A DNA stretch of 64,000 nucleotides from Chitinophaga niabensis. Lineage in GTDB: Bacteria; Bacteroidota; Bacteroidia; Chitinophagales; Chitinophagaceae. Below the pieces are notes generated by a model. It was not told where the DNA came from. It saw only the letters and a program-made list of their open reading frames with translations, and did no database searches. The translations under genes were made by a program, and so were the position numbers. Positions 40,517 through 50,809 of this stretch are shown here, one piece after another (within the stretch, counting starts at the first letter, position 1; every line of letters begins with the position of its first letter). Where the stretch lies: assembly GCF_900129465.1 (NCBI RefSeq), contig NZ_FSRA01000001.1, positions 3,040,482 to 3,104,481 of the forward strand, written 5' to 3'.

Positions 40517-40524
40517 TAGGTTTG
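40517..40524 (+). promoter_or_regulatory. -7 box (TAGGTTTG) of the aminotransferase gene
   Basis: Exact TAnnTTTG match 29 nt before the ATG at 40554, just after the upstream terminator. Confidence 0.45.
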
Positions 40525-40553
40525 CGGCGGTCAACCTAAAAAAATAGTTCAAC

Positions 40554-41744
40554 ATGCAATTAGCAGAAAGATTATCACGCATCTCCGTACCGCAAACCAT
40601 CAGAATGGCTAAACTCAGCCGTGAACTGAAAGCACAGGGAATTGACATCGTAGATCTCAGCATCGGCGAACCGGATTTTGACACCCCTGTACATATACGC
40701 GAAGCTGCCAAAAAAGCAATTGACGAAGGATATACACATTATACGCCCGTAGCTGGTTATGCAGACCTTAAGCAGGCAGTTGCCTATAAACTGAAAAGAG
40801 ATAACGGCCTTGAATACAGCCCGGAACAGATCGTTGTATCTACCGGTGCTAAACAAAGCATTGCCAACAGTGTACTCAGCCTGGTGAATCCGGGAGAAGA
40901 AGTGATCATTCCCACTCCTTATTGGGTTACTTATTCAGAACTGGTGAAACTCTGCCAAGGCGTGGTAAAATTTGTGCCCTGCCCTATCGAACAGGATTAC
41001 AAGATCACGCCGCAGCAACTGGAAGCTGCCATCACCCCCAATACAAAGCTCTTCATGTTCTCCTCTCCCTGTAACCCTACAGGTTCTGTTTATTCAAGGA
41101 AAGAACTGGAAGGCCTGGCAGCAGTATTTGAAAAACACCCGCAGATCTTCATCATTTCAGATGAGATCTATGAATACATTAATTATGTAGGTGAACATGT
41201 AAGTATTGCCAGCTTCGGCAGCTTAAAAGAACGTACTATTATCATCAACGGCCTCAGTAAAGGATTTGCCATGACGGGCTGGCGCCTTGGTTACCTGGCT
41301 GCTCCGCTGGAAATTGCCAAAGCTGCAGACATGGTGCAAAGCCAGTTCACTTCCGCCACCAGCTCTATTACGCAACGTGCCGCTATCACGGCATTGCGCG
41401 GTGAGTTAGATACTGCAAAAGAAATGGTAGCAGCCTTCCGCGAACGCAGGGCTTTCATCTTTAAAGCACTCAGGGATATTCCCGGGTTAGTTGTAAATGA
41501 GCCGGATGGCGCATTTTACATGTTCCCCAACGTGAGCAGTTTCTTCGGAAGATCTTATGAAGGTGAGCAGATCAACAACGCAGACGACCTGTGCATGTAC
41601 CTCCTGCACAAAGCCAATGTAACCGTGGTATCTGGCCGTGCATTTGAGCAACCGGAATGTATACGTATTTCTTACGCTACCGGTATGGACCGTATACAGG
41701 AAGGAATGAAACGGATGAAGGAATGGTTAGGTAAATTGAAATAA
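40554..41744 (+). CDS. class I PLP-dependent aminotransferase (aspartate aminotransferase-like)
   Basis: The 396 residues are the AAT-I beta type common in Bacteroidota and Gram-positives: SLSIGEPDFDTPVHIREAAK-like N-terminus, VSTGAKQSIANSVLSLVNPGDE-like cofactor loop, FSSPCNPTGSVY, FIISDEIYEYI, and the Schiff-base lysine in NGLSKGFAMTGWRLGYLAAP near residue 238. The C-terminal CIRISYATGMDRIQEGMKR supplies the substrate-carboxylate Arg. Aspartate/2-oxoglutarate transamination is likely; related enzymes act on prephenate or other amino acids. Monocistronic. Confidence 0.9.
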   Translation: MQLAERLSRISVPQTIRMAKLSRELKAQGIDIVDLSIGEPDFDTPVHIREAAKKAIDEGYTHYTPVAGYADLKQAVAYKLKRDNGLEYSPEQIVVSTGAKQSIANSVLSLVNPGEEVIIPTPYWVTYSELVKLCQGVVKFVPCPIEQDYKITPQQLEAAITPNTKLFMFSSPCNPTGSVYSRKELEGLAAVFEKHPQIFIISDEIYEYINYVGEHVSIASFGSLKERTIIINGLSKGFAMTGWRLGYLAAPLEIAKAADMVQSQFTSATSSITQRAAITALRGELDTAKEMVAAFRERRAFIFKALRDIPGLVVNEPDGAFYMFPNVSSFFGRSYEGEQINNADDLCMYLLHKANVTVVSGRAFEQPECIRISYATGMDRIQEGMKRMKEWLGKLK

Positions 41745-41758
41745 GAAAAGAAACCCAG

Positions 41759-41836
41759 CTGCTGAACTAACTTATGCAGCGCCATGCTGGCGGAAGTACG
41801 TTCCTCAGCCCTGCTGAAATAACTTATGCAGGGCCA
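41759..41836. repeat. 26-nt near-duplicate of the coaE 3' end
   Basis: Segment 41759-41784 and segment 41811-41836 match at 24 of 26 positions (ctgctgaa(c/a)taacttatgcag(c/g)gcca). The second copy spans the coaE stop and last codons (ALHKLFQQ). The first, 52 nt downstream in coaE orientation, would read ALHKLVQQ. This looks like a small local tandem duplication. Confidence 0.7.
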
Positions 41837-42389
41837 GCACCTGTGGTATCACCATCTGTTGCTCATCATTATAGATCACATGATCGGATAACTTCATTTT
41901 AATGCGGTCGTCGATCTGCTTGTGTATCCTGGCCAGCACCTCGTTGCGGCTCACGCCGTCCCTTTTCATAACACGCAGTATGCGCAGGGATTCAGGTGCA
42001 TAAACGCCAATCACTTTATCTACATGATGAAAAGATTCTGATTCAAACATCAGCGCGGCCTCTTTGATCACGTAAGGGGATTTCTGTTTACGTGCCCAGG
42101 CCTCAGAATCCCGGATGGTAGCGGGATGCACAATGGAATTGAGCTTTTCCAGTTGCGACTTGTCATTGAATACAATATTGGCAATGTATTTCCGGTTGAG
42201 GCTGCCATCCGGCAGGTAAGACTCCGCACCAAAGTGCGCTTTGATCTCCTCAATGAGCTGCAGATCTTTCACCATGATCTCTTTTGCAGCATCATCCGCT
42301 GAATAAACAGGTATGCCAAGTAATGAGAAGATCCTGGCCACTGTACTTTTTCCTGATCCTATTCCGCCGGTAATGCCAATGATTTGCAT
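41805..42389 (-). CDS. coaE: dephospho-CoA kinase
   Basis: CoaE phosphorylates the ribose 3'-OH of dephospho-CoA, the last step of CoA synthesis. The 194 residues carry the P-loop GITGGIGSGKSTVARIF at the N-terminus, the CoA-domain VYSADDAAKEIM, VNDKSQLEKLNSIVHPATI-like lid sequence, and VIGVYAPESLRILRVMKRDG with the adenine-binding Arg. Full length. It is separated from the yajC operon by a terminator at 42412-42441, so it has its own promoter or relies on read-through. Confidence 0.95.
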   Translation of the reverse strand: MQIIGITGGIGSGKSTVARIFSLLGIPVYSADDAAKEIMVKDLQLIEEIKAHFGAESYLPDGSLNRKYIANIVFNDKSQLEKLNSIVHPATIRDSEAWARKQKSPYVIKEAALMFESESFHHVDKVIGVYAPESLRILRVMKRDGVSRNEVLARIHKQIDDRIKMKLSDHVIYNDEQQMVIPQVLALHKLFQQG

Positions 42390-42411
42390 AGTAAGGCCAA
42401 AATAAATAAAA

Positions 42412-42441
42412 AAAGGGAAAGAAGTTTACTTCTCTCCCTTT
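42412..42441 (-). terminator. terminator of the nusB-DUF1573-yajC operon
   Basis: Stem AAAGGGAAAGAAG / CTTCTCTCCCTTT with one mismatch and a TTTA loop, followed on the reverse strand by a long T-rich run. Confidence 0.85.
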
Positions 42442-42459
42442 AAATGTCTGAAAGACAAT

Positions 42460-42813
42460 TTACTTTGTTTCAGCAGCTTTATTCACTGCAGTAGTATATT
42501 CCATACTTACAGCAGAACGTTCAACCGTCAGGAAAGTACCCGGGCTAACTTCTATCTGCAGTGTGTTGGTTTCGCTGTTGATCTTTTTCACCTTACCGTG
42601 GATACCTGCGATGGTAACAATTTTATCACCTTCTTTCAGGTTGTCGATGAATTGCTTTTGCAATTTGGCTTTTTTGGTTTGAGGACGGATCATGAACAAC
42701 CACATTACCAGGATCATACCACCAAAGAAGAGCAGGGAGCCCATTCCGCCAAAGCCGCCGTTAGCACCACCAGCTGGTGGCGTCATTAAGAAAACATTTA
42801 ATAAGTTGTACAT
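42460..42813 (-). CDS. yajC: preprotein translocase subunit YajC
   Basis: The 117 residues have one N-terminal membrane segment (MGSLLFFGGMILVMWLFMI) followed by the diagnostic RPQTKKAKLQKQFIDNLKEGDKIVTIAGIHGKVKKIN and a small soluble domain. YajC associates with SecDF in the accessory translocase. The N-terminal extension rich in Gly/Pro/Ala is normal for Bacteroidota. It is the last gene of the nusB-DUF1573-yajC operon. Confidence 0.95.
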   Translation of the reverse strand: MYNLLNVFLMTPPAGGANGGFGGMGSLLFFGGMILVMWLFMIRPQTKKAKLQKQFIDNLKEGDKIVTIAGIHGKVKKINSETNTLQIEVSPGTFLTVERSAVSMEYTTAVNKAAETK

Positions 42814-42849
42814 CGTATGTTGTTTGTTGATTTGAAGCTGTTAAAGGTA

Positions 42850-43290
42850 CTATTTCTTCTTTACGATCATGCATTGGATCCTTGGTCCGTTCATCATGGG
42901 GGGATTCGTATTGGCCTGGATATAGAGTTCCTTTTCCGTATGTCCTTCCGGCCTTCCCTTACTGTCGAACTTCACCTTCATGTACCCGCTTTCCCCTGGT
43001 TTAATGGGTTCTTTGGGCCATTCCGGCACCGTACAGCCGCAGCTGGCTTCCGCATTATTGATCAGCAGGTCTTTTTCCCCTGTGTTGGTGAATTTGAATG
43101 AATATTCCACTACTTCTCCTTCAGTAACATTTCCAAAATCGTGGAGTTGCTTTTCGAAGGTCATTACGGGATAATGGCCACCCGCGGTAGCAGTATCCAA
43201 TACATTGCCTTTTTCTGACTTTGTGCCCTGGTTGTTACAGGCCGTAACAGCCAGCATTGCTGCAAAAAAAGTAAATAAAAGCGCTTTCAT
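42850..43290 (-). CDS. DUF1573 lipoprotein
   Basis: The 146 residues have a lipobox (AMLAVTACNNQ) and one DUF1573/ASH-like Ig domain: FEKQLHDFGNVTEGEVVEYSFKFTNTGEKDLLINNAEASCGCTVPEWPKEPIKPGESGYMKVKFDSKGR. The SCGCT pair is characteristic. Function unknown, though it is widely conserved in Bacteroidota between nusB and yajC. It begins 3 nt after the nusB stop, so coupling is likely. Confidence 0.88.
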   Translation of the reverse strand: MKALLFTFFAAMLAVTACNNQGTKSEKGNVLDTATAGGHYPVMTFEKQLHDFGNVTEGEVVEYSFKFTNTGEKDLLINNAEASCGCTVPEWPKEPIKPGESGYMKVKFDSKGRPEGHTEKELYIQANTNPPMMNGPRIQCMIVKKK

Positions 43291-43293
43291 CCT

Positions 43294-44223
43294 TTATTTT
43301 TTATTCCGGTCAGTTTTCTGGATCAGGTTTTCCTGCACCAGGTCTTTCAGTATATTATCCAGTATTCCGTTCACAAACTGGCCGCTTTGCGGTGTGCTGT
43401 AAGCTTTAGCCAGGTCTATGTACTCGTTGATGGTTACTTTGGTAGGGATGGTGGGGAAGTAGAGGAATTCGCAAACCCCCATTTCCATCAGCAGCATGTC
43501 CACAGCAGCGATACGTTCCGGGTCCCAGTTCTGCAATTTAGGTTTGATCAGCTCCAGTGTATACTCCTTTTTATCCAGTACGGTCAGCAGCAGTTCCTTG
43601 GCATATTCCAGTTTCTCACGGCTGATCAGCTGCAGGAAGTTGAATAACTGTGGTTTGGAGAAGAAGTTCCCGACCAGGATGGTCATCATTTCTTCGTCAT
43701 CGCCCCAGTGAATAAAGCTGTCTTCCATATGCTGGCGGAAGGCTTCACTCTTTTCAAGGATCTCTTTATAGATGTACTCGATAATTTGCTTTTCCTTCGC
43801 TTTGTCCCTGCCCGGCTCTGCGATATAGGCTTTGTAGATGTCTGATTCCACCAGCTGGTTATACAGCTTGCGGATCAGTTCCTGGTCCTCCAGCCTGCGG
43901 AGCTTCCAACTGTCCAGGTTTACCTGGAACCCCTTATCTCCCAGTACCTGGAAAACAAAGTCATTCCCCGCTATTTTGGTGTTCACGGCCAAATCCTCTG
44001 CGCTGGGCAGGTGTTTGGAAGCCCTGACCTGTGCATCCGTTTCCGCGTATTGTGCTATACGGGCCACGGAAAACAGCAAATACGTGAATATCTGGCTGGT
44101 CTGATCTAACTTTTCATTCAGCAAACTCGTTGCAGTGCCGGGTTTAACCGTTCCCTGCTCCATGGTGTCCATGGCATACAATGTTTGCATAACTTTTACC
44201 CGGATGTTTCTTCTACTGATCAT
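43294..44223 (-). CDS. nusB: transcription antitermination factor NusB (long form)
   Basis: NusB with NusE binds boxA RNA and supports rRNA antitermination. The 309 residues exceed the roughly 140 of E. coli NusB: the N-terminal half (MISRRNIRVKVMQTLYAMDTMEQG...) is a Bacteroidota extension, and the NusB domain proper is at the C-terminus (LVLTVLDKKEYTLELIKPKLQNWDPERIAAVDMLLMEMGVCEFLYFPTIPTKVTINEYIDLAKAYSTPQSGQFVNGILDNI). First gene of the operon with DUF1573 and yajC; a TAGCTTTG box lies 24 nt upstream. Confidence 0.94.
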   Translation of the reverse strand: MISRRNIRVKVMQTLYAMDTMEQGTVKPGTATSLLNEKLDQTSQIFTYLLFSVARIAQYAETDAQVRASKHLPSAEDLAVNTKIAGNDFVFQVLGDKGFQVNLDSWKLRRLEDQELIRKLYNQLVESDIYKAYIAEPGRDKAKEKQIIEYIYKEILEKSEAFRQHMEDSFIHWGDDEEMMTILVGNFFSKPQLFNFLQLISREKLEYAKELLLTVLDKKEYTLELIKPKLQNWDPERIAAVDMLLMEMGVCEFLYFPTIPTKVTINEYIDLAKAYSTPQSGQFVNGILDNILKDLVQENLIQKTDRNKK

Positions 44224-44246
44224 ACGTACGCTTAGGAAAATGGCGG

Positions 44247-44254
44247 CAAAGCTA
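44247..44254 (-). promoter_or_regulatory. -7 box (TAGCTTTG) of the nusB operon
   Basis: Exact reverse-strand TAnnTTTG match 24 nt before the nusB start codon. Confidence 0.45.
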
Positions 44255-44376
44255 CTGTTTTACAGGGACTTTTTAAAATATTGTTCCGGGGAGCCGGCAG
44301 CCGCTTTCCGGGAAACGGGCATGGGCACTGCCATCCGGCATTCTGACTGACAGGGAAAAATGAAAAAATGTCATAT

Positions 44377-44407
44377 CTTGACAGTCCCTCCGGATTATGT
44401 ATCTTCG
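44377..44407 (+). promoter_or_regulatory. probable groES-groEL promoter
   Basis: CTTG (44377-44380) and TATCTTCG (44400-44407) lie 19 nt apart; each differs from TTTG / TAnnTTTG by one base. They lie 105 nt upstream of groES. No CIRCE-type TTAGCACTC inverted repeat was found, so HrcA control is not indicated. Confidence 0.42.
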
Positions 44408-44512
44408 CATCCTGAAAATTTGACCAGAATATATGTTTCGGCATAATCTTCGTATGGCAAAGTCATTCAAAATTTCACCTATTCAACTTACTTCTTTAAA
44501 AATAGATTAACA

Positions 44513-44794
44513 ATGGCTAAAAAATTAAGTATTAAACCTCTGGCAGACAGGGTTATTGTAAAACCCGCAGCAGCAGAAGAAAAAACCTCTGGTGGCATCA
44601 TCATCCCCGATACCGCTAAAGAAAAACCTCAGCGTGGAACTGTAGTAGCAGCTGGTCCCGGTAAAAAAGATGAGCCTGTTACTGTTAAAGTTGGCGATAC
44701 TGTTCTTTACGGTAAATATTCCGGCCAGGAAATTCCATTTGAAGGAGAAGAATACCTGATCATGCGTGAATCTGATATCCTGGCTATTATCTAA
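44513..44794 (+). CDS. groES: co-chaperonin GroES
   Basis: The 93 residues are a full-length Gro[46 protein letters not shown] with the mobile loop that docks on GroEL, then [34 protein letters not shown]. It caps the GroEL cavity as a heptamer. groEL follows 58 nt later on the same transcript. Confidence 0.98.
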   Translation: MAKKLSIKPLADRVIVKPAAAEEKTSGGIIIPDTAKEKPQRGTVVAAGPGKKDEPVTVKVGDTVLYGKYSGQEIPFEGEEYLIMRESDILAII

Positions 44795-44801
44795 GCCCTG
44801 A

Positions 44802-46487
<1,686 letters not shown>

Positions 46488-46510
46488 GATTGTCCAGCTC
46501 AACAACATAC

Positions 46511-46546
46511 ATCCCGCTCCGGTCTTCCCGGAGCGGGATTTTTTTA
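46511..46546 (+). terminator. groESL terminator
   Basis: Perfect 12-bp stem ATCCCGCTCCGG / CCGGAGCGGGAT with a 5-nt loop, followed by seven to eight T residues. Confidence 0.95.
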
Positions 46547-46585
46547 TATTGTAACTTTCTGTCCGTTTAGCCCGTTTAACTATTG

Positions 46586-46593
46586 TATTTTTG
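46586..46593 (+). promoter_or_regulatory. -7 box (TATTTTTG) of the FKBP pair
   Basis: Exact TAnnTTTG match 21 nt before the ATG at 46615, right after the groESL terminator. Confidence 0.42.
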
Positions 46594-46614
46594 ACAAATA
46601 TTTGGAGAACAGGC

Positions 46615-47130
46615 ATGATAAATAAACAATCCTTTCATTTACACCTCCTGCTGGCCTGCTGCCTGGCCGTACTGCTTGGCTCCTGTGCTAAAACCCAGGA
46701 CCTGTCTGCAGATGCAGTCTTTATGGACCTTCTGAAAGAAACGGAATTCATCAAGTACCGCCTCAAGGCAAAAGGACAGGATTCCGGCGTTTTGTATCAT
46801 CAAAGCGGAATCGGCTACAAGATCATAGAGCCCGGAAATGGCCGGGATACCATCAAACCCACCAGCATCCCATCTATTGTATATACCAGGTCTCTCTTTG
46901 GGTACGATAAAGTAATTGAATCTTCCCAAAACCTCCCCACCTCATTCGATAACCGCCCTTTAAAGGACCATATTATCGGATGGCAGATAGGGCTCACACT
47001 TATCACCAAAGGAGGCAGGATCATCCTGTATATTCCTTCCTCACTTGCTTTCGGGCCAGTGGGCGTTCCTCCCAGTATTCCTCCTAATGCTATCCTTGAA
47101 TGTGATATCACCCTGGTGGACTTTAAATAA
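46615..47130 (+). CDS. FKBP-like lipoprotein, divergent
   Basis: The 171 residues have a lipoprotein signal peptide (LLACCLAVLLGSCAK). The C-terminal half aligns in layout with FKBP: SGIGYKIIEPGNGRDTIKPTSIPSIVYTRSLFGYDKVIESS..., HIIGWQIGLTLITKGGRIILYIPSSLAFG, IPPNAILECDITLVDFK. The usual FDSS catalytic stretch reads VIESS, so the prolyl isomerase site may be impaired. A TTG at 46591 is in frame but overlaps the -7 box; the ATG at 46615 has GGAG upstream. It is followed 28 nt later by a second FKBP. Confidence 0.82.
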   Translation: MINKQSFHLHLLLACCLAVLLGSCAKTQDLSADAVFMDLLKETEFIKYRLKAKGQDSGVLYHQSGIGYKIIEPGNGRDTIKPTSIPSIVYTRSLFGYDKVIESSQNLPTSFDNRPLKDHIIGWQIGLTLITKGGRIILYIPSSLAFGPVGVPPSIPPNAILECDITLVDFK

Positions 47131-47158
47131 CCTGTAACTTATCATTTTAAATAAACGT

Positions 47159-47653
47159 ATGAAGAGACACTATTTCTGGCTCCTGAGCCTGTTAGCGATC
47201 ACTGCTTTTGCAGCATGTAACAAAAAGGACGATACGCCTTTTGACCCTGTTAAACAGGCGGCTACTGACGAAAAGCTGATCACCGACTTTATTGCCAACA
47301 ATAATATCACCGGCACCGTAAAAGACGACACTACTGCTTTGCATTACAAGATCCTGGAACGTGGCACTACTCCCGGCGATACCATTGAGCTGAACGAAAG
47401 GATGAACATTACCTACGAAGGAAAATTACTGAATGGTACCACTTTTGATTCCGGCACCAGGACCACTTTAAGCGATTACCGTTTACGGGAACTGATAACA
47501 GGCTGGCAGATTGGCCTCCGGAAGATCTCCAAAGGCGATAAGATCCAGTTATTTGTACCTTCTGCCATGGGTTATAAGAATTTCCCTACCGGAAGTATTC
47601 CTGCCAATTCTGTGCTGATCTTTACCGTAACACTGCACGACTTCTACTTTTAA
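47159..47653 (+). CDS. FKBP-type peptidyl-prolyl isomerase, lipoprotein
   Basis: The 164 residues have a lipoprotein signal peptide (LLAITAFAACNKKDD), a linker, and an FKBP domain with near-consensus motifs: LNERMNITYEGKLLNGTTFDSGTR, LITGWQIGLRKISKGDKIQLFVPSAMGY and IPANSVLIFTVTLHDFYF. It probably catalyses cis-trans isomerisation of X-Pro bonds in the periplasm or at the outer membrane. It lies 28 nt after the first FKBP-like gene; the pair share a promoter and the terminator at 47686-47716. Confidence 0.92.
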   Translation: MKRHYFWLLSLLAITAFAACNKKDDTPFDPVKQAATDEKLITDFIANNNITGTVKDDTTALHYKILERGTTPGDTIELNERMNITYEGKLLNGTTFDSGTRTTLSDYRLRELITGWQIGLRKISKGDKIQLFVPSAMGYKNFPTGSIPANSVLIFTVTLHDFYF

Positions 47654-47685
47654 AGGAGAATTATCATCATACTATCATAAATAGG

Positions 47686-47716
47686 TCCCGCCCCGCAAAG
47701 GCGGGATTTATTTTTT
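47686..47716 (+). terminator. FKBP pair terminator
   Basis: Stem TCCCGCC / GGCGGGA with a 7-nt loop, followed by tttatttttt. Confidence 0.85.
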
Positions 47717-47722
47717 CTACCT

Positions 47723-47730
47723 TAACTTTG
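47723..47730 (+). promoter_or_regulatory. -7 box (TAACTTTG) of sdaA
   Basis: Exact TAnnTTTG match 19 nt before the TTG start at 47750, directly after the FKBP terminator. The leader would be about 13 nt. Confidence 0.5.
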
Positions 47731-47749
47731 AATACTAAACCTGATAGTT

Positions 47750-49180
47750 TTGCCACACGAGTGCATATCCGTATTTGATATTTTTAAGATCGGCGTAGGA
47801 CCTTCCAGCTCACACACCTTAGGCCCATGGCGTGCAGCCATGCGCTTCATTGATGATCTGCAGGCCGCAGGCAAACTGCCACAGGTAAAGAACCTGGCCG
47901 TGCTGCTTTATGGTTCACTGGCCAAAACAGGCCATGGGCACGGAACAGATATCGCCGTGCAGTTGGGGCTTTGCGGAGATGATCCCGTTACCTTCGACGT
48001 AAACCAGATCGGATCTAAAATAGATGGCATCCGCCGCCACCGCAAACTACCACTGGCAGGCAGGTACGAAATAGATTTTGATCCCCTGAACGATATTGAG
48101 TTCCTCTACGACGAATCCCTTCCTTTCCACCCTAACGCACTCACTTTCCTCGTAACATTAGAGAACGGAGATCAGACGGCTTCCACCTTTTATTCCATCG
48201 GCGGCGGTTTTGTAGTGAAAGAAGGTGAAGAAAAAGGAGCCGGTAACGGCGGCGTGGAACTGCCCTTCCCTATTGATACAGCCCGCCAGCTGCTGCAATT
48301 CTGCATTAAAACAGGTTTCTCCATTTCTGAGATAGTAATGGAAAATGAACAGGCCTGGCGCAGTGAAGCAGCAACAAAAGAAGGGGTGCTTAAAATATGG
48401 CAGGTAATGCAGGAATGCACTTACCGCGGCTGCCACACTACAGGAGAATTACCCGGAGGCCTGAAAGTAGGCAGAAGGGCCGCCGCACTGAATAAAAAAT
48501 TGCTGCAGGGCAGAACGTATACAGACTATAACTCCTGGATAGATGCCATCCGCGCCGGTGGCAATCATTTCTCCTATACGCTGGACTGGGTGAGCTGTTT
48601 TGCCCTGGCCGTGAATGAAGAGAATGCTTCTTTTGGCAGGGTGGTCACTGCTCCCACCAATGGTGCAGCAGGAGTGATCCCCGCTGTATTGCAATACTAC
48701 ATTGCTTTCTGCGATGGATTACATCCTGAAAAGATCATCCAGTTCATGCTCACCGCTTCTGAAGTAGGCAGTATCTTTAAAAAGCGCGCCACCATTTCAG
48801 CCGCTATGGGAGGCTGCCAGGCAGAGATAGGTGTATCTTCCGCTATGGCCGCAGCAGCCCTCACAGAATGTTTGGGTGGCTCCCAAAGGCAGGTACTGAT
48901 GGCTGCCGAAATAGCCATGGAACACCATCTTGGCCTTACCTGCGACCCGATCGGCGGCCTGGTACAGATCCCCTGTATTGAAAGGAACACCATGGGGGCT
49001 ATTAAAGCCATCACGGCTTCCCAGCTGGCCCTGCAAAGCAACCCCGAACTGGCCAAAGTTTCCCTGGACGCCGTGGTAAAAACCATGTGGGATACCGCGC
49101 TGGACATGAACTCCAAGTACAAAGAAACTTCCGATGGCGGCCTGGCGGTTAATATTCCGCTCAGTTTGCCAGAGTGCTGA
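47750..49180 (+). CDS. sdaA: L-serine ammonia-lyase (iron-sulfur type)
   Basis: The enzyme deaminates L-serine to pyruvate using a labile 4Fe-4S cluster. The 476 residues are the single-chain form: beta domain [24 protein letters not shown] at the N-terminus, alpha domain with [34 protein letters not shown], and the cluster-binding [18 protein letters not shown]. No ATG is available near the N-terminus: the family start fits the TTG at 47750, and an in-frame stop lies at 47729. A hairpin terminator follows at 49203-49235. Confidence 0.93.
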   Translation: MPHECISVFDIFKIGVGPSSSHTLGPWRAAMRFIDDLQAAGKLPQVKNLAVLLYGSLAKTGHGHGTDIAVQLGLCGDDPVTFDVNQIGSKIDGIRRHRKLPLAGRYEIDFDPLNDIEFLYDESLPFHPNALTFLVTLENGDQTASTFYSIGGGFVVKEGEEKGAGNGGVELPFPIDTARQLLQFCIKTGFSISEIVMENEQAWRSEAATKEGVLKIWQVMQECTYRGCHTTGELPGGLKVGRRAAALNKKLLQGRTYTDYNSWIDAIRAGGNHFSYTLDWVSCFALAVNEENASFGRVVTAPTNGAAGVIPAVLQYYIAFCDGLHPEKIIQFMLTASEVGSIFKKRATISAAMGGCQAEIGVSSAMAAAALTECLGGSQRQVLMAAEIAMEHHLGLTCDPIGGLVQIPCIERNTMGAIKAITASQLALQSNPELAKVSLDAVVKTMWDTALDMNSKYKETSDGGLAVNIPLSLPEC

Positions 49181-49202
49181 TATAGCCAATAAATCATTGT
49201 AT

Positions 49203-49235
49203 AATAGCGTTTCGTACCTGGCGGAACGCTATTTT
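49203..49235 (+). terminator. sdaA terminator
   Basis: Stem AATAGCGTT / AACGCTATT, extended by CG/CG with one mismatch, followed by tttt. Confidence 0.8.
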
Positions 49236-49295
49236 AATTAATAGTTACAAATAATAAATTACTATTATATTTGTATTTATAAAATCTATTCATTT

Positions 49296-49829
49296 ATGCC
49301 TACTACCCAGGAATTGCTGTTTATATTTATCATTGCCGGTGCCGTGGTATTGGTGATCTGGACGCTGAAGGACCTGAAAAAGCCCGGAAAGTCAGACAGC
49401 AAACCCAAGTCATCCTCCAACCCCTCCAATGACCAGCAATCAGTAATACTGCCTTTACAATTACAGGCATATGAGCGGATCGTATTGTTCGTGGAGCGCA
49501 TTTCTCCCCAAAGCCTGATCAGCCGCATCAATCAGCCCGGTTTTTCCGTACTGGACATGCAGATAGGCATGGTATCAAGCATTAAGTCTGAATATGATCA
49601 TAATGTATCCCAGCAGATCTATGTAACGGCAGCTGCCTGGGAAGCGGTTAAAACCGTAAAGGAACAGACTATTTCCATCATCAACCAGGTGGCACTGAAA
49701 CTGCCGCCGGATGCAAATGCCATTGAGCTGAATAAGCAGCTGCTGGAGTTGTTCATGGCACAGAAAGAATCCCCTGCAGAGATTGCGGCAGAGATCATCA
49801 ATGCGGAAGCTAAAAAATTAATGCAATAA
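49296..49829 (+). CDS. small membrane-anchored protein of unknown function
   Basis: The 177 residues have one N-terminal membrane segment (LLFIFIIAGAVVLVIWTL). A charged Lys/Ser/Pro linker follows, then a cytoplasmic helical domain (LPLQLQAYERIVLFVERISPQSLISRI, MQIGMVSSIKSEYDHNVSQQIYVTAAAWEAVKTVKEQTISIINQVALKLPP, ELNKQLLELFMAQKESPAEIAAEIINAEAKKLM). I recall this as a conserved uncharacterised Bacteroidota family but cannot name a function. It stands alone, with a shared terminator against the convergent M23 gene. Confidence 0.75.
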   Translation: MPTTQELLFIFIIAGAVVLVIWTLKDLKKPGKSDSKPKSSSNPSNDQQSVILPLQLQAYERIVLFVERISPQSLISRINQPGFSVLDMQIGMVSSIKSEYDHNVSQQIYVTAAAWEAVKTVKEQTISIINQVALKLPPDANAIELNKQLLELFMAQKESPAEIAAEIINAEAKKLMQ

Positions 49830-49831
49830 TT

Positions 49832-49856
49832 AAGGGGGCTGAGAAAAAGGCCCCTT
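49832..49856 (+). terminator. terminator at the convergent 3' ends
   Basis: Stem AAGGGG(G)C / GGCCCCTT with an A-rich loop, starting 2 nt after the upstream stop and touching the M23 stop codon. The T-run is short (ttataaattc). Confidence 0.6.
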
Positions 49857-50754
49857 ATAAATTCTTCTCCCTGATCACTTCATTGAGCAGGTATCCTTTT
49901 CCGTTAAAGTGAATATAAAGCGGTGTGGAAGCATACCAGGCCCTTTGCTGTTTTGCATGTACCTGGATGTGCAGATGCGGTTCCGTACTGAACCCTGAAT
50001 TCCCTACTCTTCCCAGCGGCTGCCCTGTTACTACCGTATCCCCTTCCTGCACAAACACTCCATCCTTTTTCAGATGTCCCATAAACACATAAAAGGAATC
50101 TGTTTCTATCAGCACCATATTTGTATTCTTTGGCCCCCTTTGCATATTGGGTGGAATATTATCCGGGTTACCGCCGTAAGCACGGATCACTTTTCCTGCG
50201 CAGGGGCTGTATATGGTATCCCCGTAAATAGCATAATCCTCCAGGTCCTTCGAAAAGATGTGGTTGCCCCTTGTGCCATCCTTGTTGAGCTTAATAATAT
50301 CCATGGCATAGATGGCGCCGCGTAAGCTGAAATGGAAGATATTGGTAGGTAATCCCTTCCCACCCTGTAAAACAAAATAACGCCCTTTTTTAAGCGGAAA
50401 ATCAAGTTCAACAGTTTGCGGTGTGCCTGTTGTGCCGGTGAAATATAAAATGCTGGCAGTGCCCAGCAAAATGGTCAAAACAACCTTATACCATACAGCC
50501 CCTGTACGGAGCTTTACCTGCCGTTTCCATAAGAACAGCAGCGCCAGTAACAGGTATATGATCCCGAAAGCAAACTTGCAATAAATGCTCAGGAACACCC
50601 AGGTACCAAAGAGGTAAATGAACACCGCCATTGAAACAGACAGTGCTGCTGTAAAGACGGCATCTTTTAAAGGCTGCCGGGTAGCCCTGTAAAAAAGGAA
50701 AATGCTCAGCATTGCCAATCCTACCGTAAAGCCCAGTAACAAATAAGTGATCAT
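49855..50754 (-). CDS. M23-family metallopeptidase with N-terminal membrane domain
   Basis: The 299 residues have four N-terminal hydrophobic segments (residues 1-110; for example YLLLGFTVGLAMLSIFLFY and FAFGIIYLLLALLFLW). A C-terminal LytM/M23 domain follows: FHFSLRGAIYAMDI with the His...Asp zinc ligands in a spaced-out form, GDTIYSPCAGKVIRAYGG, MGHLKKDGVFVQEGDTVVTGQPLGRVGNSG, and EPHLHIQVH with the catalytic His-x-His. M23 enzymes cut peptidoglycan cross-bridges or act as inactive activators of amidases. It is divergent from the mutase gene. Confidence 0.85.
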   Translation of the reverse strand: MITYLLLGFTVGLAMLSIFLFYRATRQPLKDAVFTAALSVSMAVFIYLFGTWVFLSIYCKFAFGIIYLLLALLFLWKRQVKLRTGAVWYKVVLTILLGTASILYFTGTTGTPQTVELDFPLKKGRYFVLQGGKGLPTNIFHFSLRGAIYAMDIIKLNKDGTRGNHIFSKDLEDYAIYGDTIYSPCAGKVIRAYGGNPDNIPPNMQRGPKNTNMVLIETDSFYVFMGHLKKDGVFVQEGDTVVTGQPLGRVGNSGFSTEPHLHIQVHAKQQRAWYASTPLYIHFNGKGYLLNEVIREKNL

Positions 50755-50809
50755 AGCCAGCGCAACAAATTTTATCGCAATTTATCGTTTTTAAAGTAAC
50801 ATTGTAAAT

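Noticed and set aside
44224..44512. CIRCE or other heat-shock operator upstream of groES
   Set aside because: No TTAGCACTC-N9-GAGTGCTAA element or close variant; the only inverted element (TGACA...TGTCA) is too short to support a claim.
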